A DNA stretch of 22,052 nt, from assembly GCA_946613765.1 (NCBI GenBank), contig CAMOFW010000005.1, positions 1 to 22,052 of the forward strand, written 5' to 3'. Below the pieces are notes generated by a model. It was not told the origin of the DNA. It saw only the letters and a list, made by a program, of their open reading frames with translations, and made no database searches. The translations under genes and the position numbers were made by a program. This stretch comes from an uncultured Mycoplasmatota bacterium (lineage in GTDB: Bacteria > Bacillota_I > Bacilli_A > RF39 > UBA660). This document shows, one piece after another, positions 1 through 7,082 of this stretch; the first letter of the stretch is position 1, and every line of letters starts with the position of its first letter.

Positions 1-1556
1 AGTTAATGCAAAGTAAGACTAGTGGTAAGAGTGCTGGTCGTGTTCAAAGTGTTGCGTTAAAGTTAATTGTAGATAGAGAAAGAGAAATTGAAGCTTTTAT
101 TCCAGAAGAATACTGGACTATTACTGCTAAGTTTGATGAATTTGATTCAACATTATTTAAATATAAAGATGATGAATTAAAGATAAATACTGAAGCAGAA
201 GCTAATGAAATATTAAGTAAATTAAGTGATAAGTTTAAAGTTGAATCTATTGAAGAAAAGGAAAAGAAGAGAACTTCTAGACCTGTATTTATTACTTCAA
301 CTTTACAACAAGCTGCTGTTAATAAACTTAACTATAGTGCATCTAAAACTATGCGTATAGCTCAAAAGTTATATGAAGGTGTAGATTTAGGTAGTGAAAC
401 TGTTGGTTTAATTACATACATGAGAACAGATTCAACAAGATTATCTCCATTATTTATTGATGAAACATTTAAATATATTGAAAAGAATTATGGAAAAGAA
501 TATGTTGGATATGTTAAAAAGAGTAAGAAAAATGAAAATGTTCAAGATGCCCATGAAGGTATTAGACCAACATCTATTAATAGAACACCAGAATCAGTTA
601 AACAATATTTAACTAATGAAGAATATAAAGTATATAAACTTATATATGATAGAGCATTATCTTCTTTAATGGCTGATAGTAAATATTTACAAACAACTAT
701 TATTTTAGATAATAATGATTATAAGTTTAAATCTAGTGGTTCTGTAGTTATTTTTGATGGTTTCTTAAAAACATATCAAGATAATGAAGAAGATGATAAT
801 AAGTTACCTAATCTAAAGGGTGTAGATGAAATAACATCTAATGAAATATTAAGTGATCAACATTTCACTAAAGCACCTGCTAGATATAGTGAATCATCAT
901 TAATTAAAGAATTAGAATCTCTTGGTATAGGTAGACCATCTACTTATGCAACTATTATTGATACTTTAAAGAATAGAGATTATGTTGTATTAGAAGATAA
1001 AAAGTTTGTACCTACTGCGATAGGATTTGAGACTACTGATAAGTTACAAGAATTCTTCTCTAATATTATTAATGTTGAATATACTGCTAATATGGAAAAA
1101 GATTTAGATGATATTGCAGAAAATAAGAAGGATAATATTAAAGTATTAAGAGATTTTTGGAATATATTTGAAGATGAAGTAGAAGATGCATTCTCTAATA
1201 TGGAAAAGAAGAAAGCTGAGGAAACTGGTGAAGTTTGTCCTGAGTGTGGTAGTCCATTAGTTAAACGTAATGGTAGATATGGAGAATTCGTTGCATGTTC
1301 TAACTATCCATCTTGTAAATATATTAAAAAGGAAGAAAAAGAAGTAAAAGAAATATGCGATTGCCCTAAATGTGGTGGTAAGATTATAGAGAAAACAACA
1401 AGAAAAGGAAAAGTATTCTTTGGATGTAGTAATTATCCTAAGTGTAAAGTTGCTACATGGGATTTACCTAATGGTGAAGTATGTCCTAAGTGTGGTGAAC
1501 TACTTGTTGTTAAAAAAGAAGGAATTAAATGTTCTTCATGTGATTATGAAAAATAG
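1..1556 (+). CDS. topA: DNA topoisomerase I (type IA), C-terminal part, 5' end outside window
   Basis: Type IA topoisomerase, which relaxes negative supercoils by transient single-strand cleavage. The frame is open to the left edge (codon TTA at 3-5), so the Toprim and early domains lie upstream. Residues below are counted from the Met at base 6. Visible features are SAGRVQSVALKL (9-20), the active-site Tyr138 in GLITYMRTDSTRLS, DAHEGIRPT (181-189), and the ARYSESSLIKELESLGIGRP motif (292-311). The C-terminus carries three zinc-ribbon modules: C411/C414/C431/C437, C453/C456/C474/C480, and a shorter one with C493/C496/C509/C512. All three cysteine quartets are intact. The gene ends in TAG inside its own terminator stem. 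The family call is secure; only the missing N-terminus limits it. Confidence 0.97.
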   Translation, partial: LMQSKTSGKSAGRVQSVALKLIVDREREIEAFIPEEYWTITAKFDEFDSTLFKYKDDELKINTEAEANEILSKLSDKFKVESIEEKEKKRTSRPVFITSTLQQAAVNKLNYSASKTMRIAQKLYEGVDLGSETVGLITYMRTDSTRLSPLFIDETFKYIEKNYGKEYVGYVKKSKKNENVQDAHEGIRPTSINRTPESVKQYLTNEEYKVYKLIYDRALSSLMADSKYLQTTIILDNNDYKFKSSGSVVIFDGFLKTYQDNEEDDNKLPNLKGVDEITSNEILSDQHFTKAPARYSESSLIKELESLGIGRPSTYATIIDTLKNRDYVVLEDKKFVPTAIGFETTDKLQEFFSNIINVEYTANMEKDLDDIAENKKDNIKVLRDFWNIFEDEVEDAFSNMEKKKAEETGEVCPECGSPLVKRNGRYGEFVACSNYPSCKYIKKEEKEVKEICDCPKCGGKIIEKTTRKGKVFFGCSNYPKCKVATWDLPNGEVCPKCGELLVVKKEGIKCSSCDYEK

Positions 1557-1577
1557 ATTATCAAATCTATTTTTTTT
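1549..1577 (+). terminator. Intrinsic terminator of topA
   Basis: Perfect 11-bp arms (1549-1559 and 1564-1574), a 4-nt ATCA loop and a T tract at 1570-1577. The topA stop codon (1554-1556) lies within the 5' arm. Confidence 0.85.
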
Positions 1578-1578
1578 A

Positions 1579-1587
1579 TGTTATAAT
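1579..1587 (+). promoter_or_regulatory. Extended -10 promoter for the 1608 gene
   Basis: TGTTATAAT: the TG is at 1579-1580 and a perfect TATAAT at 1582-1587, directly after the T tract of the topA terminator. No -35 hexamer can be recognised, because the terminator occupies that position. The predicted start site is near 1594, which places the upstream in-frame ATG (1590) outside the transcript. Confidence 0.7.
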
Positions 1588-1593
1588 TAATGC

Positions 1594-1605
1594 AAGGTTG
1601 TGATC
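1594..1605 (+). promoter_or_regulatory. Ribosome binding site fixing the start at 1608
   Basis: AAGGTTGTGATC ends 2 nt before ATG 1608. The GTGATC part pairs with the 5' portion of the anti-Shine-Dalgarno. It lies downstream of the alternative ATG at 1590, so it supports 1608 as the real start. Confidence 0.6.
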
Positions 1606-1607
1606 AT

Positions 1608-2033
1608 ATGAAATTAAATTTAAAGAATAAAAAGTTAGTTATAGTATTAATTGCTTTAATAGTAATCATATTAGTAGTATTAGGAATATTTATAGCTAAT
1701 AAGAATAAAACTAAGAATACATTAAATAATTATAATGAAACAATGAAAGAATTAGCTAAGATATTTTATGAAGATCAATATTATGATTTAATTGTTAATT
1801 CTAGAGGTAAAGATGCTTTAGCTGTTTATAGTGAAAGAGGTATTGATGTAGATTTAAATACTTTAGGAAATATTAATAGTAAAGCTAAGAAATTAGCAGA
1901 AAAGTTAGTTAATATTAATACTAAAGAAAGTTGTGATAAAGAGAAAACTAAGGTTAATGTTAAACCTAAAGATCCTTATGAAAGAGGAGATTATGAAGTT
2001 AATGTTACACTAGAATGTGGTTTTAATAATTAG
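1608..2033 (+). CDS. Small membrane-anchored orphan protein
   Basis: A 141-residue protein when read from ATG 1608. An in-frame ATG at 1590 exists but sits next to the -10 box, before any plausible transcript start. A short basic N-terminus is followed by one strong hydrophobic segment (about residues 9-32), then a soluble, Lys/Asn-rich domain of about 110 residues predicted to face outside. Two cysteines, in ESCDKEK and LECGF, lie in the last third and could form a disulfide; there is no lipobox. I do not recognise the family. The gene is transcribed alone: it has its own promoter just after the topA terminator and its own terminator. A wall-facing or envelope role is inferred only from topology. 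Confidence 0.85.
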   Translation: MKLNLKNKKLVIVLIALIVIILVVLGIFIANKNKTKNTLNNYNETMKELAKIFYEDQYYDLIVNSRGKDALAVYSERGIDVDLNTLGNINSKAKKLAEKLVNINTKESCDKEKTKVNVKPKDPYERGDYEVNVTLECGFNN

Positions 2034-2055
2034 ATAGTTTAGACTATCTTTTTTT
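2032..2055 (+). terminator. Intrinsic terminator after the 1608 gene
   Basis: 7-bp arms AGATAGT (2032-2038) and ACTATCT (2043-2049), loop TTAG, and a T tract at 2049-2055. The AG of the TAG stop codon is the first part of the stem. The next promoter's -35 box begins 3 nt later. Confidence 0.85.
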
Positions 2056-2057
2056 AT

Positions 2058-2085
2058 TTGACAAAGAAAAAATATATGTTATAAT
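2058..2085 (+). promoter_or_regulatory. Consensus promoter of the marR-ABC exporter operon
   Basis: Perfect TTGACA (2058-2063), 16-bp spacer, TG at 2077-2078 and perfect TATAAT (2080-2085). It is the only promoter in the window with both a consensus -35 and an extended -10, so it is expected to be strong when not repressed. Confidence 0.85.
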
Positions 2086-2111
2086 TAATTAGTTCGGTTT
2101 CGAACTAATTA
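2086..2111 (+). promoter_or_regulatory. Perfect dyad at the start site: probable MarR operator
   Basis: An inverted repeat with 11-bp perfect arms (TAATTAGTTCG at 2086-2096, CGAACTAATTA at 2101-2111) around GTTT. It begins right after the -10 box, spans the predicted start site near 2092 and touches the ribosome binding site. Its position and symmetry fit a homodimeric MarR operator for autorepression. In RNA it would also form a stable 5'-end hairpin just upstream of the ribosome binding site. Confidence 0.75.
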
Positions 2112-2120
2112 GGTGATTAT

Positions 2121-2564
2121 ATGGATAAAGTAGTAATAAATGAATTAAAAGAGTTTGGAGATATCTTAAAGAAAAAGGTAAATTTTTTTGAAGGAACAAA
2201 GGTATGTGTTGATAATATGACTCAAGCACAAGTAGTTTGTTTTATTGGTGAACATCATGATGAAGAGATTAGTCAAAGAGATATTGAGAAGTTTTTGAAT
2301 TGTAGTAAATCTTCAGTATCAAGTTTACTTGATACATTAGAAAAAAAAGATGTAATTATTAGGGAAGTATCTAAAAGTGATGCTAGAAAAAATATTATTA
2401 AGTTAAGTAATGATACTATAGAATCTATTAAACATGTCGAAGATAATATTATTAGTATAAATAAAACTATTATTAATAATATAGATAGTGATAAGTTAAA
2501 TATATTTTATGAAGTATTAGATTTAATGAAGGATAATATTAGAAAGGAAAATAATAATGATTAA
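2121..2564 (+). CDS. MarR-family transcriptional regulator
   Basis: A 147-residue protein, the usual MarR size. The winged helix-turn-helix spans about residues 34-97. Recognition-helix sequence CSKSSVSSLLDTLEKK (61-76) is followed by the beta-wing with the family signature SKSDARKNIIKLS (84-96); flanking helices give the dimerisation domain. It is the first gene of an operon with two ABC exporter halves: its 3' end overlaps the next start by 8 bp. A perfect 11-bp-arm dyad overlaps its own transcription start, so autorepression released by a ligand, probably an exported toxic compound, is the likely mode. ATG 2121 is preceded by AGGTGAT (2111-2117). The ligand cannot be told from sequence. 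Confidence 0.93.
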   Translation: MDKVVINELKEFGDILKKKVNFFEGTKVCVDNMTQAQVVCFIGEHHDEEISQRDIEKFLNCSKSSVSSLLDTLEKKDVIIREVSKSDARKNIIKLSNDTIESIKHVEDNIISINKTIINNIDSDKLNIFYEVLDLMKDNIRKENNND

Positions 2565-4317
2565 ATTATTTAAGAATTTAAAATTAAAAGATATTATATT
2601 TATTTTAATTAGTTTTGCTTTAATAGTATTTCAAGTATATTTAGATTTAAAAATGCCTGATTATATGTCTGAAATAACTAAGTTAGTACAAACTGAAAAT
2701 GCTGAAATGTCTGATATATTATTAAATGGTTTTTATATGTTATCATGTTCGTTTGGAAGTTTAGTATCTGCAATTGTTACTGGATATTTAATTTCTAATG
2801 CTGCTGCATCATTTTCATATAATGTTAGAAAGAAATTATTTAATAAAGTTGAAGATTTAGCAATCGATGAAGTTAAAAGATTTTCTACAAGTAGTTTAAT
2901 TACTAGAACTACTAATGATATAACTCAAATTCAAATGTTTATTGCTATGGGATTACAATTATTAATTAAATCTCCAGTTACTGCTGTATGGGCTGTTACT
3001 AAGATATTAAATAAGAGTTGGCAATGGTCTGCATTAACTGCATTAGCTGTAGTAATATTACTTTCAGTAGTTATTACATTAATGATTGTAGTTGTTCCTA
3101 GATTTAAGATAGTTCAAAAGTTAACTGATAGACTAAATTTAATAACTAGAGAAGGGTTAACTGGTATTCGTGTTATTAGAGCATTTAATGCTACTAAATA
3201 TCAAGAAAAGAAATTTGATAAAGCTAATAGTGATTTAACTAATAATACAATGTTTAATCAAAAAGCATTTGCTTTAATGCAACCTGTTATGTATTTAGTA
3301 ATGTATTTACTTGCATTATCAATTTACTTTGTAGGTGCACAATTAATAGATGGTGCAATATTAAGCGATAAAATAACTATATTTGGTGATATGATTGTAT
3401 TCTCATCATATGCACTTCAAGTTATTATGTCATTTTTAATGTTAGCTATTATATTTATGATACTTCCTAGAGCACAAGTAAGTGCAAGTCGTATTAATGA
3501 AGTATTAGATACTGATATATCAATTAAAGATCCAGTAAAACCTGTAAAGAAAAAAGAAGTAGGTACTGTTGAATTTAAGAATGTATCATTTAAATATAGT
3601 GATGCAGATGAAAATCTAATTGAAGATATTAACTTAAAAATTAATAAAGGTGAAACAGTTGCGTTTATTGGTTCAACTGGTAGTGGTAAGTCAACATTAA
3701 TTAACTTAGTTCCTAGATTTTATGAAGCTACAAGTGGTGAAGTATTAGTTGATGGTGTTAATGTTAAAGATTATAAGCAAGAAGACTTACATAATATTAT
3801 TGGATATGTTTCTCAAAAACCAGTTATGTTTAATGGTACTGTTAAATCTAATATTAAATATGGTAGAAATTCTAAGAGAGAAGTTAGTGATGAATTAATG
3901 ATGGAAGCATTAGATGTTGCTCAAGCTTCGTCATTTGTTAAAAAGTTAGAAAACACAGTTGATGCTCATATCGCACAAGGTGGTACAAATATATCTGGTG
4001 GACAAAAGCAAAGATTATCTATTGCTAGAGCAGTTGCTAGAAAACCAGAAATATATATATTTGATGATTCATTTAGTGCACTAGATTATAAAACTGATTC
4101 TACTTTAAGAAAAGCATTAAAGAAATATACTAAAGATGCTACAGTATTAATTGTAGCTCAAAGAATTGGTACTATTTTAAATGCTGATAAGATAGTAGTA
4201 TTAGATAATGGTAAATGTGTAGGTATTGGTACACATAAAGAATTATTGAAGAGTTGTAAAGTTTATAAACAAATTGCAACTTCACAATTATCAAAGGAGG
4301 AGTTAGAAAATGAATAG
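2557..4317 (+). CDS. Heterodimeric ABC exporter subunit with degenerate ATPase site
   Basis: A 586-residue half-transporter: six-helix membrane domain (about 1-310) fused to an ABC domain (about 337-580). Walker A is GSTGSGKST (372-380), the signature ISGGQ (479-483), and Walker B YIFDDSFSALD (500-510). Position 504 is Asp where catalytic Glu is expected, and the H-loop His is replaced by Gln535 (VAQRIGTI). These changes mark the non-hydrolysing half of BmrCD/TM287-288-like heterodimers. Its canonical LSGGQ-like signature would complete the active site of the partner encoded next. The gene overlaps marR by 8 bp and the partner by 8 bp, suggesting translational coupling. It is probably a multidrug, antimicrobial-peptide or lipid exporter; the substrate is not visible. 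Confidence 0.94.
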   Translation: MIKLFKNLKLKDIIFILISFALIVFQVYLDLKMPDYMSEITKLVQTENAEMSDILLNGFYMLSCSFGSLVSAIVTGYLISNAAASFSYNVRKKLFNKVEDLAIDEVKRFSTSSLITRTTNDITQIQMFIAMGLQLLIKSPVTAVWAVTKILNKSWQWSALTALAVVILLSVVITLMIVVVPRFKIVQKLTDRLNLITREGLTGIRVIRAFNATKYQEKKFDKANSDLTNNTMFNQKAFALMQPVMYLVMYLLALSIYFVGAQLIDGAILSDKITIFGDMIVFSSYALQVIMSFLMLAIIFMILPRAQVSASRINEVLDTDISIKDPVKPVKKKEVGTVEFKNVSFKYSDADENLIEDINLKINKGETVAFIGSTGSGKSTLINLVPRFYEATSGEVLVDGVNVKDYKQEDLHNIIGYVSQKPVMFNGTVKSNIKYGRNSKREVSDELMMEALDVAQASSFVKKLENTVDAHIAQGGTNISGGQKQRLSIARAVARKPEIYIFDDSFSALDYKTDSTLRKALKKYTKDATVLIVAQRIGTILNADKIVVLDNGKCVGIGTHKELLKSCKVYKQIATSQLSKEELENE

Positions 4318-6421
4318 AGGACCTCAAAGAGTAAATGAACAATCTAAAGACTTCTTTGGTGCACTAAAAAGATTATTTAGTGAATTAAAAAGTTTTAGAG
4401 TAGCAATTTATTTTGCTTTATTAATAGCAGCTTCTTCTTCAATATTAGCAATTATTTCTCCTAATAGATTATCAGAATTAACTGATGAAATATCTTATGG
4501 ATTAGTTGTTAAAAAAGATAATATTGAAACTATTACAAATACTATTCAAAATAATTTAAATAATTTAGATGTTAATAAGATAATGAATTCTGATTTAAGT
4601 GATAGTGATAAACAATTATTTATGTATACTATTACTAATAATAGTGATGCTTTATTAACATTACCTGAAAATATATTAGTATATGTACTTCCTACGTTTA
4701 ATATAGATAATGTTGATATTACAACAAGTGATCAAATAAAATATTTAAGTGTATTATCTAGTGTAGATCAAAATAGTGATGTTAAGGAATTATATTCTAA
4801 AATAGAGGAATTACCTCAAAGTATTCAAAGTGTTATTAAACCATCTATGAATATGGATAAGATAATAAAAATAACTATATTCTTAATATGTTTATATTTA
4901 TTAAGTGCTGTATTATCATTATTACAATCTTATATAATGGCAATAGTATCTAATAAGTTTGCATTTAAATTAAGAGATAATATATCTAAAAAAATTAATA
5001 GATTACCATTAAAATTCTTTGATAAGAATCAAGTAGGTGATACTTTATCTAGAGTAACTAATGATGTTGATACTATATCTCAAAGTATGAATCAATCATT
5101 AACAGTATTAGTAAGTAGTATTACATTATTTGTTGGTACAATTATAATGATGTTTTATACTAACTGGATTATGGCTTTAACTGCTATTCTTTCAAGTTTA
5201 ATTGGATTTGTATTTATGGGATTTATATTATCAAGATCTCAAAAGTATTTTAAAGCTAGACAAAAAGAATTAGGTAAATTAAATTCACATATTGAAGAAG
5301 TTTATTCTGGTTTATTAGTTGTTAAAGCATATAATGGTAAAAAAGATAGTGATATTAAGTTTGATAATTTAAATAAAAAAGTATATGATGCGAATAGAAA
5401 GAGTCAATTCTTAGCAGGATTAATGCCATCAACTATGATGTTTATTGGTAACTTTGGTTATGTTGCTGTATGTATTGTTGGTGCGTTATTAACTCACAAT
5501 AACGTTATTACATTTGGTGTTATCGTTGCATTCATGACTTATGTTAGATTATTTACTAATCCATTAAATCAAATGGCACAAGCATTTATTTCTCTTCAAT
5601 CTACTGCTGCAGCATCAGAGCGTGTATTTGAATTCATGGATGAAGAAGAAATGAAAAAAGAAAATGTTAAGACTAAGTTAGATAAAACACAAGTTAAAGG
5701 TGATATAGAATTTGATCATGTTAAGTTTGGATATGATGAAGATAAAACTATTATCAAAGATTTTACTGCAAAAGTAAGAGCTGGACAAAAGGTTGCAATC
5801 GTTGGTCCAACTGGTGCTGGTAAAACTACAATGGTTAATCTTTTAATGAAGTTCTATGACATTAATAGTGGTGATATTAAAATTGATGGTGTATCTATTA
5901 AAGATTTATCTAGAGATAATATTCATGATTTATTTACTATGGTACTTCAAGATACATGGTTATTTAATGGAACTATTAAAGAAAATATTAAATACAATAG
6001 AGAGAATGTTAGTGATGCAGAAGTTAAGAAAGTTTGTGATGTTGTTGGTTTAACACATTATATTAAAACTTTACCTAATACATATGATTCAATGATAGAT
6101 GAAAATGATAGTGTATCATCTGGTCAAAAACAACTTTTAACTATTGCTAGAGGTATGATTGAAAGTGCTCCATTCTTAATCTTAGATGAAGCAACATCTA
6201 ATGTAGATACTAGAACTGAAGAATTAGTTCAAAAGGCAATGGATAGATTAATGGATGGTAGAACATCATTTATCATAGCTCATAGATTATCAACAATTAA
6301 GAATGCTGATTTAATATTAGTTATGAAAGATGGTAATATTATTGAACAAGGTACACATAGAAGTCTATTAAAACAAAATGGTTTTTATGCTGATCTATAT
6401 AACTCTCAATTTACAAAATAA
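4310..6421 (+). CDS. Heterodimeric ABC exporter subunit, catalytically competent, with large external loop
   Basis: A 703-residue half-transporter, about 110-120 longer than usual. TM1 (about 31-51) and TM2 (about 186-209) are separated by an extra domain of about 130 residues (56-185) that is Asn/Asp/Ser-rich and predicted extracellular. The ABC domain has Walker A GPTGAGKT (499-506), Walker B FLILDE (622-627) with catalytic Glu627, and His658 in FIIAHRLSTI, all canonical. The signature is VSSGQ (602-606) instead of LSGGQ, matching the degenerate site formed with the upstream subunit. AAAGGAGGAG precedes ATG 4310, which overlaps the upstream stop. The call as partner of the previous gene is firm; the role of the extra loop is unknown. 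Confidence 0.94.
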   Translation: MNRGPQRVNEQSKDFFGALKRLFSELKSFRVAIYFALLIAASSSILAIISPNRLSELTDEISYGLVVKKDNIETITNTIQNNLNNLDVNKIMNSDLSDSDKQLFMYTITNNSDALLTLPENILVYVLPTFNIDNVDITTSDQIKYLSVLSSVDQNSDVKELYSKIEELPQSIQSVIKPSMNMDKIIKITIFLICLYLLSAVLSLLQSYIMAIVSNKFAFKLRDNISKKINRLPLKFFDKNQVGDTLSRVTNDVDTISQSMNQSLTVLVSSITLFVGTIIMMFYTNWIMALTAILSSLIGFVFMGFILSRSQKYFKARQKELGKLNSHIEEVYSGLLVVKAYNGKKDSDIKFDNLNKKVYDANRKSQFLAGLMPSTMMFIGNFGYVAVCIVGALLTHNNVITFGVIVAFMTYVRLFTNPLNQMAQAFISLQSTAAASERVFEFMDEEEMKKENVKTKLDKTQVKGDIEFDHVKFGYDEDKTIIKDFTAKVRAGQKVAIVGPTGAGKTTMVNLLMKFYDINSGDIKIDGVSIKDLSRDNIHDLFTMVLQDTWLFNGTIKENIKYNRENVSDAEVKKVCDVVGLTHYIKTLPNTYDSMIDENDSVSSGQKQLLTIARGMIESAPFLILDEATSNVDTRTEELVQKAMDRLMDGRTSFIIAHRLSTIKNADLILVMKDGNIIEQGTHRSLLKQNGFYADLYNSQFTK

Positions 6422-6446
6422 ACATAGGTATTCCTATGTTTTTTTT
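6420..6446 (+). terminator. Terminator of the marR-ABC operon
   Basis: 9-bp arms (6420-6428 and 6433-6441) with loop TATT and a T tract at 6439-6446. The stem starts at the last two bases of the stop codon. Confidence 0.85.
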
Positions 6447-6454
6447 AATTATTA

Positions 6455-6463
6455 TGTTATTAT
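6455..6463 (+). promoter_or_regulatory. Extended -10 promoter of the lipoprotein gene
   Basis: TGTTATTAT, one mismatch in the hexamer, 9 nt after the preceding T tract. No clear -35. AGGAGTGGTG (6473-6482) follows as ribosome binding site for ATG 6485. Confidence 0.55.
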
Positions 6464-6484
6464 TAAAATAATAGGAGTGGTGTT

Positions 6485-6985
6485 ATGAAAAAAACTTTGT
6501 TTAGTATAGTTATTATTCTTTTTTGTGTTTTTCTTTGTGGTTGTTCAATTGATTTCGATGAGGCTAAAAACTATAATACATATTTAGAAAAACAAAATAT
6601 TATTGGTAGTGATTATAAATTAGTAGATGTAATGACTCATCATTATCAAGTTTTTAGTGGTGGACCTGGTGCAAATGATTATTATTTTATCTATAAAAAT
6701 GATAAAAATGATATTAAAGCAGTTACATATGCTCATGAATCAAAAGGAAATAGTGAAATTACAGTGGCATATGTTTATGATAATGTAAAGGAAAATAGTG
6801 TAAAAGAAAAAAAATGTTCTAGCACTAGTATTAAATATAATGATGATAAATGTTATGATGATATGAAGTATTCTTTTGAATTAACTTATTCTCAAACTAG
6901 AGTTCCTGATGAAATTAATGCTCAAAAATATAAAGTAGTTAAGAAAGGTTTAATATTTACTAGATATGAATTTAAAAAAATGTAG
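6485..6985 (+). CDS. Hypothetical lipoprotein
   Basis: A 166-residue protein with a lipoprotein signal: a KK start, a hydrophobic stretch and lipobox L17-C18-G19-C20, so Cys20 is the predicted lipidated residue after signal peptidase II. The mature part (about 146 residues) is polar and Tyr/Lys-rich, with GGPGANDYYFIYKND in the middle and two further cysteines (KKCSS and DKCYDD) that may pair outside the membrane. I see no known domain. It is a single-gene unit with its own extended -10 promoter and terminator, so the neighbours give no functional hint beyond envelope location. Confidence 0.88.
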   Translation: MKKTLFSIVIILFCVFLCGCSIDFDEAKNYNTYLEKQNIIGSDYKLVDVMTHHYQVFSGGPGANDYYFIYKNDKNDIKAVTYAHESKGNSEITVAYVYDNVKENSVKEKKCSSTSIKYNDDKCYDDMKYSFELTYSQTRVPDEINAQKYKVVKKGLIFTRYEFKKM

Positions 6986-7003
6986 GTTGTCCTATATTTT
7001 TTT
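6974..7003 (+). terminator. Terminator of the lipoprotein gene
   Basis: A 13-bp stem (6974-6986 with 6991-7003) including one G.U pair, loop TTGT, and a T tract at 6997-7003. The TAG stop (6983-6985) lies in the 5' arm; A-richness of the 5' side suggests weak function on the opposite strand too. Confidence 0.8.
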
Positions 7004-7028
7004 CTTTACATATAAGAGTTAAGATTGT

Positions 7029-7057
7029 TTTACTAGAATTAGATAATATGTTATAAT
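7029..7057 (+). promoter_or_regulatory. Promoter of the glucosaminidase/surface-protein operon
   Basis: TG at 7049-7050 and perfect TATAAT at 7052-7057. TTTACT (7029-7034), with a 17-bp spacer, is a weak -35 candidate. GGAGG (7069-7073) precedes ATG 7083. Confidence 0.7.
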
Positions 7058-7082
7058 TTAAGAACAATGGAGGGTATTTTAA

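Noticed and set aside
6485..6985. Lipoprotein as substrate-binding partner of the upstream ABC exporter
   Set aside because: The exporter is type IV heterodimeric and needs no binding protein, and a terminator and separate promoter lie between the genes.
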